DNA of 32,081 nt, from NCBI GenBank assembly GCA_003223145.1, contig QHXY01000070.1:1-32081 (forward strand). Direction: 5' to 3'. A program made the translations under genes and the position numbers. This DNA comes from Acidobacteriota bacterium (lineage in GTDB: Bacteria > Acidobacteriota > Polarisedimenticolia > Gp22-AA2). The notes under the pieces were generated by a model. That model made no database searches. It had not been told where the DNA came from and saw only the letters and a program-made list of their open reading frames with translations. Shown piece by piece: positions 8,982 to 17,062 of this stretch. The number at the start of each line of letters is the position of its first letter. The stretch's first letter is position 1.

Positions 8982-9665
8982 ATGGGCGGCAGGCGCGGCG
9001 GCGGGTTCCGGCTGGTCCTCCTCGGGGCCCCGGGGGTCGGAAAGGGGACGCAGGCGGCGGAAATCACCAAACGCGTGGGTCTGGCGCACGTCTCGACTGG
9101 CGACCTGTTGCGGGCGGCCATCCGGGAGGGCTCGCCGGTCGGCCGAAAGGTTGCGGCCATCGTCGATCGGGGCGAGCTGGTCCCGGACGATGTGGTCGGC
9201 GACGTGATGGCGGAGCGGCTCTCCCGGGCGGACGCGGCCGATGGGTTTCTCCTGGATGGGTTTCCCCGGACGATCGCCCAGGCCGACCTGCTGGACCGGC
9301 TCCTGGCGGAGCGGGGTCAGACGCTCGATCGGGTGATCAGCATCGAGGTGCCCGAGCCCGAGATCTTCGACCGGTTGACCGGCCGCAGGTGGTGCGCCCG
9401 GTGTGGCGCCGTGTATCACGTGCGCTACGGGCGGCCCAGGGTCGAGGGAGTCTGCGACCGGTGCGGCGGGGAGCTGAGGCAGAGGAGCGACGACACCGAG
9501 GGTGTGATTCGCGAGCGCCTGCGGGCCTATCGGGAGCAGACGGCGCCGCTGATCGCGCGGTACCAGAAGACCGGGCTGCTCCTGACGGTGGACGGGCGCG
9601 GCCGCCCGGACGAGGTGTTCGGCCGGATCGCGGCCGGGATCCCGGGACTGGGATCAAGGGCATGA
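8982..9665 (+). CDS. adk: Adenylate kinase, zinc-lid type
   Basis: This cytosolic enzyme catalyses AMP + ATP = 2 ADP. The P-loop GAPGVGKGTQA lies near residue 14. The AMP-binding segments GDLLRAAIREGS and FLLDGFPRTIAQAD follow. The LID domain carries four cysteines (CARCG and CDRCGG), the zinc-binding lid found in long-type kinases of many non-enteric bacteria. At 227 aa it is a long-type enzyme with about 7 extra N-terminal residues. Its stop overlaps the map start by 4 bp (ATGA). Confidence 0.97.
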   Translation: MGGRRGGGFRLVLLGAPGVGKGTQAAEITKRVGLAHVSTGDLLRAAIREGSPVGRKVAAIVDRGELVPDDVVGDVMAERLSRADAADGFLLDGFPRTIAQADLLDRLLAERGQTLDRVISIEVPEPEIFDRLTGRRWCARCGAVYHVRYGRPRVEGVCDRCGGELRQRSDDTEGVIRERLRAYREQTAPLIARYQKTGLLLTVDGRGRPDEVFGRIAAGIPGLGSRA

Positions 9666-10423
9666 TTATTTACAAGTCCCGGGATGAGATCGAGACCATG
9701 GACCGCTGCAATCGTGTGGTGGCCCAGATTCTGGCGGAAGTCGCGGGGCGGGTGGACGCGGGCGTGACCACGGCGGACCTCGATCGGCTGGCGGAGAGGC
9801 TCTGCCGGGAGGCGGGCGTGAAGCCGGCGTTCAAGGGGTACCGCGGATACCCGTGTGTGCTGTGCACCTCGGTCAACGAGGAGGTCGTGCACGGCATACC
9901 ATCGTCGAAGAAAGCATTGAAGGAGGGGGACATCGTCGGCCTCGATTTCGGAGTTGTCCTGGGGGGCTATTACGGCGACGCCGCGGTCACGGTGCCGGTG
10001 GGTCGGATCTCCCGCGAAGCCGAGGAATTGCTCCGCGTCACGCGGGAGTCGCTCCTCGCGGGCATCGCCGCGGCCCGCCCCGGACGGCGGCTGTCGGACA
10101 TCTCGGCCGCCGTGCAGGGGTATGTGGAGGCGCGCGGCTACTCGGTGGTGCGCGATTTCGTCGGGCACGGCATCGGCACGTCGCTGCACGAGGATCCCCA
10201 GGTCCCCAATTACGGGGTCCCCGGGACGGGCCCGGTCCTGAAGGAAGGGCTGGCTCTGGCGATCGAGCCGATGGTCAACATCGGAGGTCCGGAGGTACGC
10301 ATCCACTCGGACGGCTGGACCGCGTCGACCGTGGACGGCTCGCTGTCGGCCCATTTCGAGCGCTCAATCGCCATCACCGGGGACGGACCCCTCGTTCTCG
10401 GGGGCGACGTGGAGGGGCTGTAA
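9662..10423 (+). CDS. map: Methionine aminopeptidase, type I
   Basis: Map removes the initiator Met from nascent proteins. ATG at 9662 (MIIYKSRDEIETMDRCNRVV) overlaps the adk stop; the longer ORF-track start lies inside adk. The metal-site residues appear in order: His in EEVVHGIPS, Asp in GDIVGLDFG and YYGDAAVTVP, His in GHGIGTSLHEDP, Glu in AIEPMVN and Glu in HFERSIAIT. The 253-aa length is normal for a type Ia enzyme. infA begins at the base after its TAA. Confidence 0.97.
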   Translation: MIIYKSRDEIETMDRCNRVVAQILAEVAGRVDAGVTTADLDRLAERLCREAGVKPAFKGYRGYPCVLCTSVNEEVVHGIPSSKKALKEGDIVGLDFGVVLGGYYGDAAVTVPVGRISREAEELLRVTRESLLAGIAAARPGRRLSDISAAVQGYVEARGYSVVRDFVGHGIGTSLHEDPQVPNYGVPGTGPVLKEGLALAIEPMVNIGGPEVRIHSDGWTASTVDGSLSAHFERSIAITGDGPLVLGGDVEGL

Positions 10424-10642
10424 TTGCCGAAGGACGAGGCGATCCAGGTTGAGGCCACGGTTGTGGAGCCGCTGCCCAACGCCATGTTCCGGGTGCAGCT
10501 GGACAACAAACACCAGGTGCTCGCGCACATCTCGGGGAAGATGCGCAAGAATTTCATCCGGATCCTGACGGGAGACAGGGTGCTCGTGGAGCTCTCGCCC
10601 TACGACCTGTCGCGGGGCCGGATCGTGTACCGCTTCAAGTGA
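10424..10642 (+). CDS. infA: Translation initiation factor IF-1
   Basis: IF-1 occupies the A-site of the 30S subunit during initiation. The 72-aa OB-fold protein matches the family length and has [37 protein letters not shown] and [18 protein letters not shown]. The start is a TTG directly after the map TAA, with GGAGG eight bases upstream. IF-3-type control of rare starts is known for infC, not for infA. The TTG probably works by coupling to map translation (inference). Confidence 0.96.
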   Translation: MPKDEAIQVEATVVEPLPNAMFRVQLDNKHQVLAHISGKMRKNFIRILTGDRVLVELSPYDLSRGRIVYRFK

Positions 10643-10661
10643 GGCGGGAGGCCGGGAATCG

Positions 10662-10775
10662 ATGAAAGTCAGGGCGTCGGTCAAGCGAATCTGCGACAAG
10701 TGCAAGGTCATCAAGAGGCGCGGCGTGGTCCGGGTGATCTGCGAGAACCCGAAGCACAAGCAGCGCCAGGGATAG
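10662..10775 (+). CDS. rpmJ: 50S ribosomal protein L36 (not in ORF track)
   Basis: This short gene is missing from the supplied ORFs because of its length. Translating from ATG 10662 gives a 37-aa protein starting [15 protein letters not shown] and ending KHKQRQG. Cys11, Cys14, Cys27 and His32 form the L36 zinc site. The length (37-38) is standard. It lies 19 bp after infA and 13 bp before rpsM, the usual infA-rpmJ-rpsM order. Confidence 0.96.
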   Translation: MKVRASVKRICDKCKVIKRRGVVRVICENPKHKQRQG

Positions 10776-10788
10776 AAGGAGACGGACG

Positions 10789-11178
10789 GTGGCACGCATC
10801 GCCGGTGTGGATTTGCCCCAGAACAAGCGAATCGAGATCGCGCTGACCTACATCTACGGGATCGGCCGATCGCGCAGCAGCCGCATCCTCGGGAAGGCGC
10901 AGGTGAAGAAGGACGTCAAGGTGAAGGATCTGGGTGAGGACGAAGCGCGTCGGATCCGCGACGTCATCCAGGAGGAAGGGCAGGTGGAGGGAGACCTCCG
11001 CAAGAACGTCCAGATGGACATCAAGCGGCTGATCGACATCGGCTGCTACCGGGGGATGCGGCACCGCCGCAACCTGCCGGTGCGGGGGCAGAGGACGCAC
11101 ACCAACGCGCGCACCCGCAAGGGCCCGCGCAAGACCGTTGCCGGCAAGAAGAAGGCTCCGGTCGGCAAGAAGGGATGA
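10789..11178 (+). CDS. rpsM: 30S ribosomal protein S13
   Basis: S13 sits in the 30S head and makes bridges to the 50S subunit. The 129-aa product starts from GTG at 10789 ([19 protein letters not shown]). It contains the helix-two-turn-helix [15 protein letters not shown] and the C-terminal block [19 protein letters not shown] then [18 protein letters not shown]. The length is a few residues over the usual 118-126, through a basic tail. AAGGAGA is seven bases upstream of the start. Confidence 0.97.
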   Translation: MARIAGVDLPQNKRIEIALTYIYGIGRSRSSRILGKAQVKKDVKVKDLGEDEARRIRDVIQEEGQVEGDLRKNVQMDIKRLIDIGCYRGMRHRRNLPVRGQRTHTNARTRKGPRKTVAGKKKAPVGKKG

Positions 11179-11193
11179 GGGTAAAGGAGATCC

Positions 11194-11748
11194 ATGGCTG
11201 AGCCGAAGGAACCGAAGGAAGGCGCCGCGAAAGAGGGCGCCCCGAAAGCCGAGAGGCCGCCGAAGGCGGCCAGGAAGGCCGACGCGAAGGAAGGGGCGGC
11301 TCCCCCCGCGAAGGAGGCCGCCGCCAAGGAGGCGCCGGCCGCCGCCGCGGAAGGGGCTCCGGCCGCCCGCCGTGCGCCGGGCAAGAAGAAGGAGAAGAAG
11401 AACGTGCCGTTCGCCATCGCCAACGTGCACGCGAGTTTCAACAACACGGTGATCAGCATCACGGATCAGGCGGGCAACGTGCTGTCCTGGTCGTCGGCGG
11501 GGTGCATCGGCTTCAAGGGATCCCGCAAGGGCACGCCGTTCGCCGCCCAGCTGGCGGCACAGGCGGCGGGGAACGCCGCCAAGGAGCACGGCGTGCGGCA
11601 GGTCGAGGTGCGCGTCAAGGGCCCGGGCGCGGGCCGCGAGTCCTCCATCCGCGCGATGCAGGCGATCGGCCTCGAGGTCAAGGCGATCAAGGACATCACG
11701 CCGATCCCCCACAACGGCTGCCGCCCCCCGAAGCGCCGGCGCGTCTGA
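11194..11748 (+). CDS. rpsK: 30S ribosomal protein S11 with N-terminal extension
   Basis: S11 is a platform protein of the 30S subunit. The core, from about residue 67, has [34 protein letters not shown] and the C-terminal [17 protein letters not shown]. The usual protein is about 129 aa. This one has 184 because of about 65 Ala/Lys/Glu/Pro residues at the N-terminus. The start is well supported by AAAGGAGA 4-9 bases upstream of ATG 11194. No later ATG with comparable ribosome binding site is visible near the core. The extension is low-complexity with mixed charge. Confidence 0.95.
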   Translation: MAEPKEPKEGAAKEGAPKAERPPKAARKADAKEGAAPPAKEAAAKEAPAAAAEGAPAARRAPGKKKEKKNVPFAIANVHASFNNTVISITDQAGNVLSWSSAGCIGFKGSRKGTPFAAQLAAQAAGNAAKEHGVRQVEVRVKGPGAGRESSIRAMQAIGLEVKAIKDITPIPHNGCRPPKRRRV

Positions 11749-11763
11749 GAGGAGAGCAAGGGA

Positions 11764-12360
11764 ATGGCCAAGACACGTGGTTCGGTCTGCCGGCTGTGCC
11801 GCCGCGAGGGGCTCAAGCTGTTCCTGAAAGGGACCCGCTGCTACACGGAGAAGTGCGCCATCGAGCGGCGCAATTTCGCGCCCGGCCAGCACGGCAAGAG
11901 GCGCGTCAAGCTGCAGGGGTACGGCGTGCAGCTGCGGGAGAAACAGAAGGTCAAGAGGCTGTACCGGGTCCTCGAGAAGCAGTTCCGGCGGGCCTTCCAG
12001 GAAGCCAGCCGCAAGAAGGGCGTGACCGGCGAGCTCCTCCTTGTCAACCTGGAGCGGCGCCTGGACAACGTCGTCTATCGCCTCGGCTTCGCCTCGTCGC
12101 GGGCCCAGGCCCGCCAGCTCGTGGCGCACGGGCACGTGCGTGTCGGCGGGCGCAGGGTGGACGTGCCGTCGTACCTGGTGCGGCCGGGCCAGGTGATCAC
12201 GCTGCGTCCGAAGCTGGAGAAGCACGATGCCGTGCTCGCTTCGTTCGAGCAGGCGCGGGCACGCGGCTTCCCGCAGTGGCTGGCGGTGGACGCCGCGCAG
12301 ATCAAAGGCACCGTGGCTTCGCTGCCCCGCCGCGAGGAATGCCGATCCAGGAACAGCTGA
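11764..12360 (+). CDS. rpsD: 30S ribosomal protein S4, zinc type, apparent C-terminal frameshift
   Basis: S4 nucleates 30S assembly and, in E. coli, represses the alpha operon. The 198-aa frame has four N-terminal cysteines (9, 12, 26, 31) as in zinc-binding S4. It also has the block [11 protein letters not shown] and an S4 RNA-binding domain [20 protein letters not shown]. After LPRREE it ends abnormally with CRSRNS. The expected C-terminus, [13 protein letters not shown], is encoded in the -1/+2 frame from 12339 and stops at 12383. One extra base near 12338 would restore a 206-aa protein, exactly a normal S4 length. This is either a sequencing/assembly indel or a real frameshift. Confidence 0.93.
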   Translation: MAKTRGSVCRLCRREGLKLFLKGTRCYTEKCAIERRNFAPGQHGKRRVKLQGYGVQLREKQKVKRLYRVLEKQFRRAFQEASRKKGVTGELLLVNLERRLDNVVYRLGFASSRAQARQLVAHGHVRVGGRRVDVPSYLVRPGQVITLRPKLEKHDAVLASFEQARARGFPQWLAVDAAQIKGTVASLPRREECRSRNS

Positions 12361-12383
12361 TCGTCGAGCTCTATAGCAAATAA
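12339..12383 (+). pseudogene. rpsD: Out-of-frame conserved C-terminus of S4
   Basis: Frame 3 encodes [14 protein letters not shown] and then TAA. This matches the S4 family C-terminus, and directly follows LPRREE of the main rpsD frame in a different frame. It has no independent function; it is the displaced tail of rpsD. Sequence context is GAGGAATGCC, where GAGGAAATGCC would be in frame. Confidence 0.88.
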
Positions 12384-12391
12384 ACGAACCG

Positions 12392-12409
12392 GATCGCCCG
12401 CGGGCGATC
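12392..12409 (+). promoter_or_regulatory. Perfect 18-bp palindrome between rpsD and rpoA
   Basis: GATCGCCCGCGGGCGATC is its own reverse complement. As RNA it can fold into a 7-bp stem with a 4-base loop just upstream of the rpoA Shine-Dalgarno (GGAGGAAGG). There is no T-run, so a terminator is unlikely. It may be a translational control or processing hairpin; S4 autoregulation of this operon is known in other bacteria but not by this structure. Function is inferred. Confidence 0.45.
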
Positions 12410-12427
12410 GTCTGGAGGAAGGACCCG

Positions 12428-13408
12428 ATGCTGTGGAAAGGTTTCCAAAGGCCCAAGCGGCTTGAGTGCGATCTGGAGTCCCTGACCCCGACCTACGGGA
12501 AGTTCTACGCCCAGCCTTTCGAGCGGGGTTTCGGGACCACGATCGGCAATGCCATGCGGCGGGTCCTGCTGTCCTCGATCGAGGGGGCCGCGATCACCGC
12601 GGTGAAGATCGAAGGGGTGCTGCACGAGTTCACCTCGATCCCGGGCGTGGTGGAGGACACGATCGATCTGATTCTCAACCTCAAGCAGATCCCGCTGAAG
12701 CTGAACGTGAACCATGCCGAAACCATCTACCTGCGGGCCGAGGGTGCCGGCGAAATCAAGGCCGGCAACATCGAGACCAATCCGAACGTCGAGATCCTCG
12801 ACCCGGAGGTGCACATCGCCACCCTCAGCGAAGAGGGTCGCCTGAGCCTGGAGATGCGGGTCAAGCCGGGGCGGGGCTACGTGCCGGCCGACCGCAACTT
12901 CGACACCGACCTGTCCATCGGGTTCATCCCGATCGATTCGCTCCACTCCCCGGTGAAAAAGGTCAATTACACGGTGGAGGACGCGCGGCTGGGCCAGACC
13001 ACCGATTATGACAAGCTGACGGTCGAGGTCTGGACCAACGGCGCGGTGCAGCCGCAGAACGCGGTTGCCCTGGCGAGCAAGCTCCTGAAGGACCACCTGT
13101 CCATCTTCATCAATTTCGAAGAAACGCCCGAGATGGACGAGGAAGAGGTCGATCGTGAGAAGGACCGGATGCGCGAGAACCTGATGCGCTCGATCGAAGA
13201 GCTGGAGCTGTCGGTGCGGTCGTACAACTGCCTGAAGAACGCCGACATCAAGACGATCGCGGACCTCGTTCAGCGCACCGAGGCCGAGATGCTCAAGACG
13301 AAGAATTTCGGCCGCAAGTCCCTGAACGAGATCAAGGAGCTCCTGGCCGAGATGGGCCTGTCGCTGGGGATGAAGATCGACCACCTCCTGAAGCCGAAGG
13401 AGGAGTAG
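12428..13408 (+). CDS. rpoA: DNA-directed RNA polymerase subunit alpha
   Basis: Alpha dimerises to nucleate RNA polymerase assembly. The 326-aa product has the N-terminal domain (about 1-230), with [20 protein letters not shown], then [17 protein letters not shown], and [20 protein letters not shown]. An acidic linker ([17 protein letters not shown]) leads to the C-terminal domain (about 253-320), with [20 protein letters not shown] and [15 protein letters not shown]. The length is typical. It sits in the alpha operon between rpsD and rplQ, 7 bp before rplQ. Confidence 0.98.
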   Translation: MLWKGFQRPKRLECDLESLTPTYGKFYAQPFERGFGTTIGNAMRRVLLSSIEGAAITAVKIEGVLHEFTSIPGVVEDTIDLILNLKQIPLKLNVNHAETIYLRAEGAGEIKAGNIETNPNVEILDPEVHIATLSEEGRLSLEMRVKPGRGYVPADRNFDTDLSIGFIPIDSLHSPVKKVNYTVEDARLGQTTDYDKLTVEVWTNGAVQPQNAVALASKLLKDHLSIFINFEETPEMDEEEVDREKDRMRENLMRSIEELELSVRSYNCLKNADIKTIADLVQRTEAEMLKTKNFGRKSLNEIKELLAEMGLSLGMKIDHLLKPKEE

Positions 13409-13415
13409 GGCTTCG

Positions 13416-13910
13416 ATGCGACACAACGTCGGCTACCGAAAACTCGGGCGCACCAAGGAGCACCGCCGCGCGCTGCTCCGCAATCTGGCCACCGATCTGT
13501 TCCGGCACGAGCGTCTGACGACGACGCTGCCCAAGGCCCGTGAGCTGCGGCCTTTCGCCGAGAAGCTGATCACCCTGGCGCGGCGCGACGACCTGCACGC
13601 GCGGCGGCAGGTTGTGCGACAGATCGGCGACCGGGTCGTCGTGAAGAAGCTGTTCGACACCCTGGGACCACGCTTCGCCTCGCGCCCGGGCGGCTACACG
13701 CGCGCCCTGAAGCTCGGCCCGCGTCCGGGCGACGGTGCCGACATGGCGATTGTCGAGCTGGTGGGCTCCGAGCCGGTGTTCAAGAAGCATAAAGAGGACA
13801 AGAAGGCCCGCCGGGAGCGCAAGGAAAAGGCCCGCGAGAAGGAAGCCGCCGAGACGGCCGCCGCCGGCGGAGGGGAAGTCGCCGGGGAGCCGGACGAGGA
13901 CAAGAAGTAG
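13416..13910 (+). CDS. rplQ: 50S ribosomal protein L17 with C-terminal extension
   Basis: L17 lies near the peptide tunnel exit. The 164-aa product starts [20 protein letters not shown], and shows [20 protein letters not shown] and [20 protein letters not shown]. The core ends around residue 120. About 45 Lys/Glu/Ala-rich residues ([18 protein letters not shown] and on) follow and are probably helical or disordered. It is the last gene of the superoperon. Only 13 bp separate it from the convergent rfaE2, and no intrinsic terminator is visible there. Confidence 0.97.
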   Translation: MRHNVGYRKLGRTKEHRRALLRNLATDLFRHERLTTTLPKARELRPFAEKLITLARRDDLHARRQVVRQIGDRVVVKKLFDTLGPRFASRPGGYTRALKLGPRPGDGADMAIVELVGSEPVFKKHKEDKKARRERKEKAREKEAAETAAAGGGEVAGEPDEDKK

Positions 13911-13923
13911 CCCGAAGGATGCC

Positions 13924-14436
13924 TCACCCGCCGGCCCCGGAACGCCGCCGGATCCTCTCAATCAGGTCGGTGGAGGCGTGCCGCTTGGGATCGCCGGCGA
14001 TCCGGACCCGGCCACCATACGACAGGACGACCTGCCGCTCCGGAACGCTCTCCTCCGTGTAATCGGTCCCCTTGCACTGCACGTCCGGCCGCAGCTGCCG
14101 TAGAAGCGCGGCGACCGTGCGCGACCCGAACAGGACGACGTAATCCACGCCCTCCAGGGCCGCGACGAGGCGGGCCCGGTCCCGAGCCCGCGCGATCGGT
14201 CTCCCCGGGCCGCGCAGTGCGGCGGCCGAGCGATCGTCGTTCACGGCGACGACCAGAACCTCGCCCAGTCGGCTCGCGGCCCGAAGATAGCGCACGTGAC
14301 CGACGTGCAGGAGATCGAACAGACCGTTGGTCAGGACGACGCGGGGCCGGGGCCGCCGGCGACGCAGCCGGACGATATCACGCAGCAGGCGGGGAGAGTC
14401 TACGACGCGTCCGCCGCTGGGGCGCCAGGGCCTCAC
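13924..14436 (-). CDS. rfaE2: D-glycero-beta-D-manno-heptose 1-phosphate adenylyltransferase
   Basis: This enzyme uses ATP to make ADP-D-glycero-manno-heptose for the LPS inner core. The 170-aa product is a nucleotidyltransferase of the cytidylyltransferase-like fold: TNGLFDLLHVGHVRYL is the HxGH motif region, NDDRSAAALRG follows, then RPDVQCKGTDYTEESVPE. It corresponds to the C-terminal domain of bifunctional HldE but is a separate gene here, as in organisms with HldA plus HldC. Its start overlaps the upstream rfaE1 stop by 4 bp. It is the last gene of the LPS operon. Confidence 0.92.
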   Translation of the reverse strand: MRPWRPSGGRVVDSPRLLRDIVRLRRRRPRPRVVLTNGLFDLLHVGHVRYLRAASRLGEVLVVAVNDDRSAAALRGPGRPIARARDRARLVAALEGVDYVVLFGSRTVAALLRQLRPDVQCKGTDYTEESVPERQVVLSYGGRVRIAGDPKRHASTDLIERIRRRSGAGG

Positions 14437-15473
14437 GCTTGCCGGGCAGACGCGTCGAGGACCGGGTCGAACCGCACGGCCCGCCGCAGCTCCTCGCGGC
14501 TGACGGTCGCCGTGCCCCGCTTCATGACCACGATCCCGCCCGCGTAATTGGCCAGCCGGGCGGCCTCGATGGGGGTGCAGCCCGAGAGCATCGCGAGGGC
14601 GAGGGCGGCGATCACCGTATCGCCGGCCCCGGTGACGTCCGCCACCTCATCTGTTCCATAGACCTCCAGGTGCGCCGGCTGGGAGCCTCGCGAGAACACC
14701 GACATCCCCAGACTGCCGCGCGTGACGACGATCGCCTCCGCGTCGATCGCCTCGCGCAGGAGGTCCCCGGCCCGCCCCAGGCGGGTCAGATCCTCGCCGA
14801 CCCGTTCGCCGAGGGCCGCCTCGGCCTCCTGCAGGTTCGGCGTCGCGGCGGCCAGCCCGCGGAACAGGCGCAGCTGGGCGCGCGAGTCGACGAACAAGGG
14901 TCGATCGGCTGCACGCACCGCGTCGGCGACCGGGGCGATCGTCCCGGCGTGCAGCAGGCCAAGGGAGTAATCGGAGATCAGCGCCCCGCGCGCCTCGCGC
15001 GCCGCGTCGCGCACGCTCTCCAGGAGCGGCGATCCGTCGGTGCCGGCGGGCGGCCCGCCGCCGCGATCCACGCGGACGATCTGCTGCTGCACCGAGTGCT
15101 GGCTGCCGGCGAGGACGCGCCGCTTGACCGGCGTGCGGTAGCCGGCATCGACCCAGACGCGGCTGGTATCGGCGCCGCGGTCCCGCAGGAGTCTCACCAG
15201 ATGTTCACCCGCCTCGTCGCGGCCGATGCGGCCCACCACGATCGGGCGGCCGTCGAGCGCCGCGATGTTGTGCGCGGCGTTGGCCCCGCCGCCCGGCAGC
15301 CGATCGGTACGGCGATGGCTAAGGATCAGGACGGGCGCCTCCCGGGAGATTCGGTCGATCTCCCCGTACTCGAACTCGTCGAGCACCAGGTCGGCGACCA
15401 CCAGGACGCTCACCCCCGCCATCCGATCAATCGCCCGCAGAAGAGAATCGCGCGTGCCGTCCGGCGCCGTCAT
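14433..15473 (-). CDS. rfaE1: D-glycero-beta-D-manno-heptose-7-phosphate kinase
   Basis: This PfkB/ribokinase-family enzyme phosphorylates heptose-7-phosphate at C1. The start is ATG at 15473 (MTAPDGTRDSLLRAIDRMAG), overlapping the gmhB stop by 4 bp; the ORF-track start is inside gmhB. The 346-aa product has LVLDEFEYGEIDRISREAPV near the N-terminus, GGGANAAHNIAALDG, and the C-terminal ATP/catalytic motif DVTGAGDTVIAALALAML. It equals the N-terminal half of HldE. Together with gmhB and rfaE2 it covers three consecutive steps of ADP-heptose synthesis. Confidence 0.93.
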   Translation of the reverse strand: MTAPDGTRDSLLRAIDRMAGVSVLVVADLVLDEFEYGEIDRISREAPVLILSHRRTDRLPGGGANAAHNIAALDGRPIVVGRIGRDEAGEHLVRLLRDRGADTSRVWVDAGYRTPVKRRVLAGSQHSVQQQIVRVDRGGGPPAGTDGSPLLESVRDAAREARGALISDYSLGLLHAGTIAPVADAVRAADRPLFVDSRAQLRLFRGLAAATPNLQEAEAALGERVGEDLTRLGRAGDLLREAIDAEAIVVTRGSLGMSVFSRGSQPAHLEVYGTDEVADVTGAGDTVIAALALAMLSGCTPIEAARLANYAGGIVVMKRGTATVSREELRRAVRFDPVLDASARQA

Positions 15474-16048
15474 GCCGCCCTCCTGTTCAGGATCCAGCGC
15501 ACCGCCTCCAGCAGGTCCTCCGCCGTGTGCACCGGGGGAGTGCGGAAGCGGTCCTTCTGGTGCTCCACCAGGCCGCGGCCGTAGCCAGTGAGGACGAGCA
15601 CTCCCGGGACGCCCGCGGCGGCGCCCGCCTCGATGTCCACCACGCTGTCGCCGATCACGAACGAGGCGGGGAGGTCGATGGCGTGCTCGCGCGCGGCCCG
15701 CAGAATCATCCCCGGCTTCGGCTTGCGGCAATCGCAGGCCGACCGCCACGGGGCCGCCCCTTCGCTCGGATGATGCGGGCAGTAGTAGATGGCGTCCAGC
15801 CGGGCGCCGGATTCCTCGGCCAAATTCCGCAGCTTGCCGTGCACCGCCTCAACCAGGTCCTGGCTGAAATAGCCGCGCGCCACGCCTGACTGGTTGGTCG
15901 CGACGATGGTCAGGAGACCGGCTTGGTTGACCAGCCGGATCGCCTCGAGGCTGCGCGGCAGGAGCCGCCAGCGGGACAGGTGGTTGACGTACCCCACCTC
16001 CTCGCTGATGGTGCCGTCGCGGTCCATGAAAATCGCCCCGCGCCTCAT
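15470..16048 (-). CDS. gmhB: D-glycero-beta-D-manno-heptose-1,7-bisphosphate 7-phosphatase
   Basis: GmhB removes the 7-phosphate, between the RfaE1 and RfaE2 steps. ATG at 16048 gives MRRGAIFMDRDGTISEEVG, with the HAD nucleophile motif DRDGT; the ORF-track start is 49 codons too early, inside lpxL. The 192-aa product has the Thr motif VATNQSGVARGYF, the zinc-loop YYCPHHPSEG and CDCRKPKPGM, and motif IV FVIGDSVVDIEAG. This is a histidinol-phosphatase-type HAD with the GmhB zinc loop. It overlaps both neighbours by 4 bp. Confidence 0.94.
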   Translation of the reverse strand: MRRGAIFMDRDGTISEEVGYVNHLSRWRLLPRSLEAIRLVNQAGLLTIVATNQSGVARGYFSQDLVEAVHGKLRNLAEESGARLDAIYYCPHHPSEGAAPWRSACDCRKPKPGMILRAAREHAIDLPASFVIGDSVVDIEAGAAAGVPGVLVLTGYGRGLVEHQKDRFRTPPVHTAEDLLEAVRWILNRRAA

Positions 16049-17061
16049 GAGAACGACCCCGCCTCCGCGGCGGCACCGTCGCGCTCCGCCGACCGGTGCA
16101 CCGGGGCGGTCGCCGGGCGGGTGCGCCAGCGGTTGTGCATCCACAGCCAGCACTCGGGGCGCCGCCGGATCTCCTCCTCCAGGATGTGCGTGCATGCCTG
16201 CGTGACGGCGCGGATGTCGTCGGAGAGGACGCCGCGCCTCGATACGTGCACGGGTGGTCCGTAGCGGATCAGGATCCGGCCGTCCGCCAGGAGCGAGGAG
16301 AACACCGGCACGATCGGCGCGCCGCTCTTCAGAGCGAAGGTGGCAAGCGCCGGCGTGGTGGAGGCGGGAACGCCGAAGAAGTCGACGAACAGCCCGCCGT
16401 CGCCGCGGACGTTCTGGTCGATCAGAAGCGCCACCGCCCGCCCGGCGTGAAGCGCCTTGAGCACGCCGCGCGCGGCGTGGTACTTGGAGATCAGCTCGTT
16501 CCCGGTGACGCGCCGCAGGCGGCCGAGGTACGCATCCAGACGCCCGTTCTCGAGCGGGCGCACGACCATCGAGAACGGCACACCGATGCGGGCCTGGAGG
16601 AGCGCCACCAGCTCCCAGTGTCCGAAATGGCCGGAGAACACCAGCACGCCCCGGCGCCCGGCCGCGGCCTGCAGCAGGTGCTCCTTCCCTTCGTAGACCG
16701 CGACGCGCTCGATCGGCTGCCGGGCCGAGCGGGCGAAATAGGCCGCGTCTGCCATGATCATCCCGGCGTGCGCGAACGAGGCGCGCGCCAGGCGGGCGCG
16801 CTCACCTCGGGGAAGACCGTCCCCGAAGGCCAGCCGCAGGTTGTCGAGGGCGATGCGTCGGTGCCGGGCCGACAGGATGTAGAACAACAGCCCGCAGGCA
16901 CGGCCGGCCCCCCGGCCAATTGGCCGGGGCAGGAGCGACAAGCCGGACAGCGCGGCGCGGCAGGCGAGGTAGGCGAGATAGCGCCTGGGAGCCCGCAGCC
17001 GCTCCAGGTGGCGGATCCGGCGCAACAGCGGGAACCGGCTGCGGCGGCGGGAACGCCGCAT
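16045..17061 (-). CDS. lpxL: LpxL/HtrB-family lipid A acyltransferase
   Basis: These inner-membrane enzymes add secondary acyl chains to Kdo-lipid A. The 338-aa product has a basic N-terminus, a hydrophobic segment near residues 30-60, and the block RIALDNLRLAFGD. The catalytic HX4E motif is HFGHWE in VLVFSGHFGHWELVALL. RPLENGRLDAYLGRLR, LLIDQNVRGDGGLFVDFFG and WLWMHNRWRTRP are also family motifs. The length is near normal. One base separates it from lpxK. Which acyl position and chain it uses cannot be read from the sequence. Confidence 0.9.
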   Translation of the reverse strand: MRRSRRRSRFPLLRRIRHLERLRAPRRYLAYLACRAALSGLSLLPRPIGRGAGRACGLLFYILSARHRRIALDNLRLAFGDGLPRGERARLARASFAHAGMIMADAAYFARSARQPIERVAVYEGKEHLLQAAAGRRGVLVFSGHFGHWELVALLQARIGVPFSMVVRPLENGRLDAYLGRLRRVTGNELISKYHAARGVLKALHAGRAVALLIDQNVRGDGGLFVDFFGVPASTTPALATFALKSGAPIVPVFSSLLADGRILIRYGPPVHVSRRGVLSDDIRAVTQACTHILEEEIRRRPECWLWMHNRWRTRPATAPVHRSAERDGAAAEAGSFS

Positions 17062-17062
17062 T

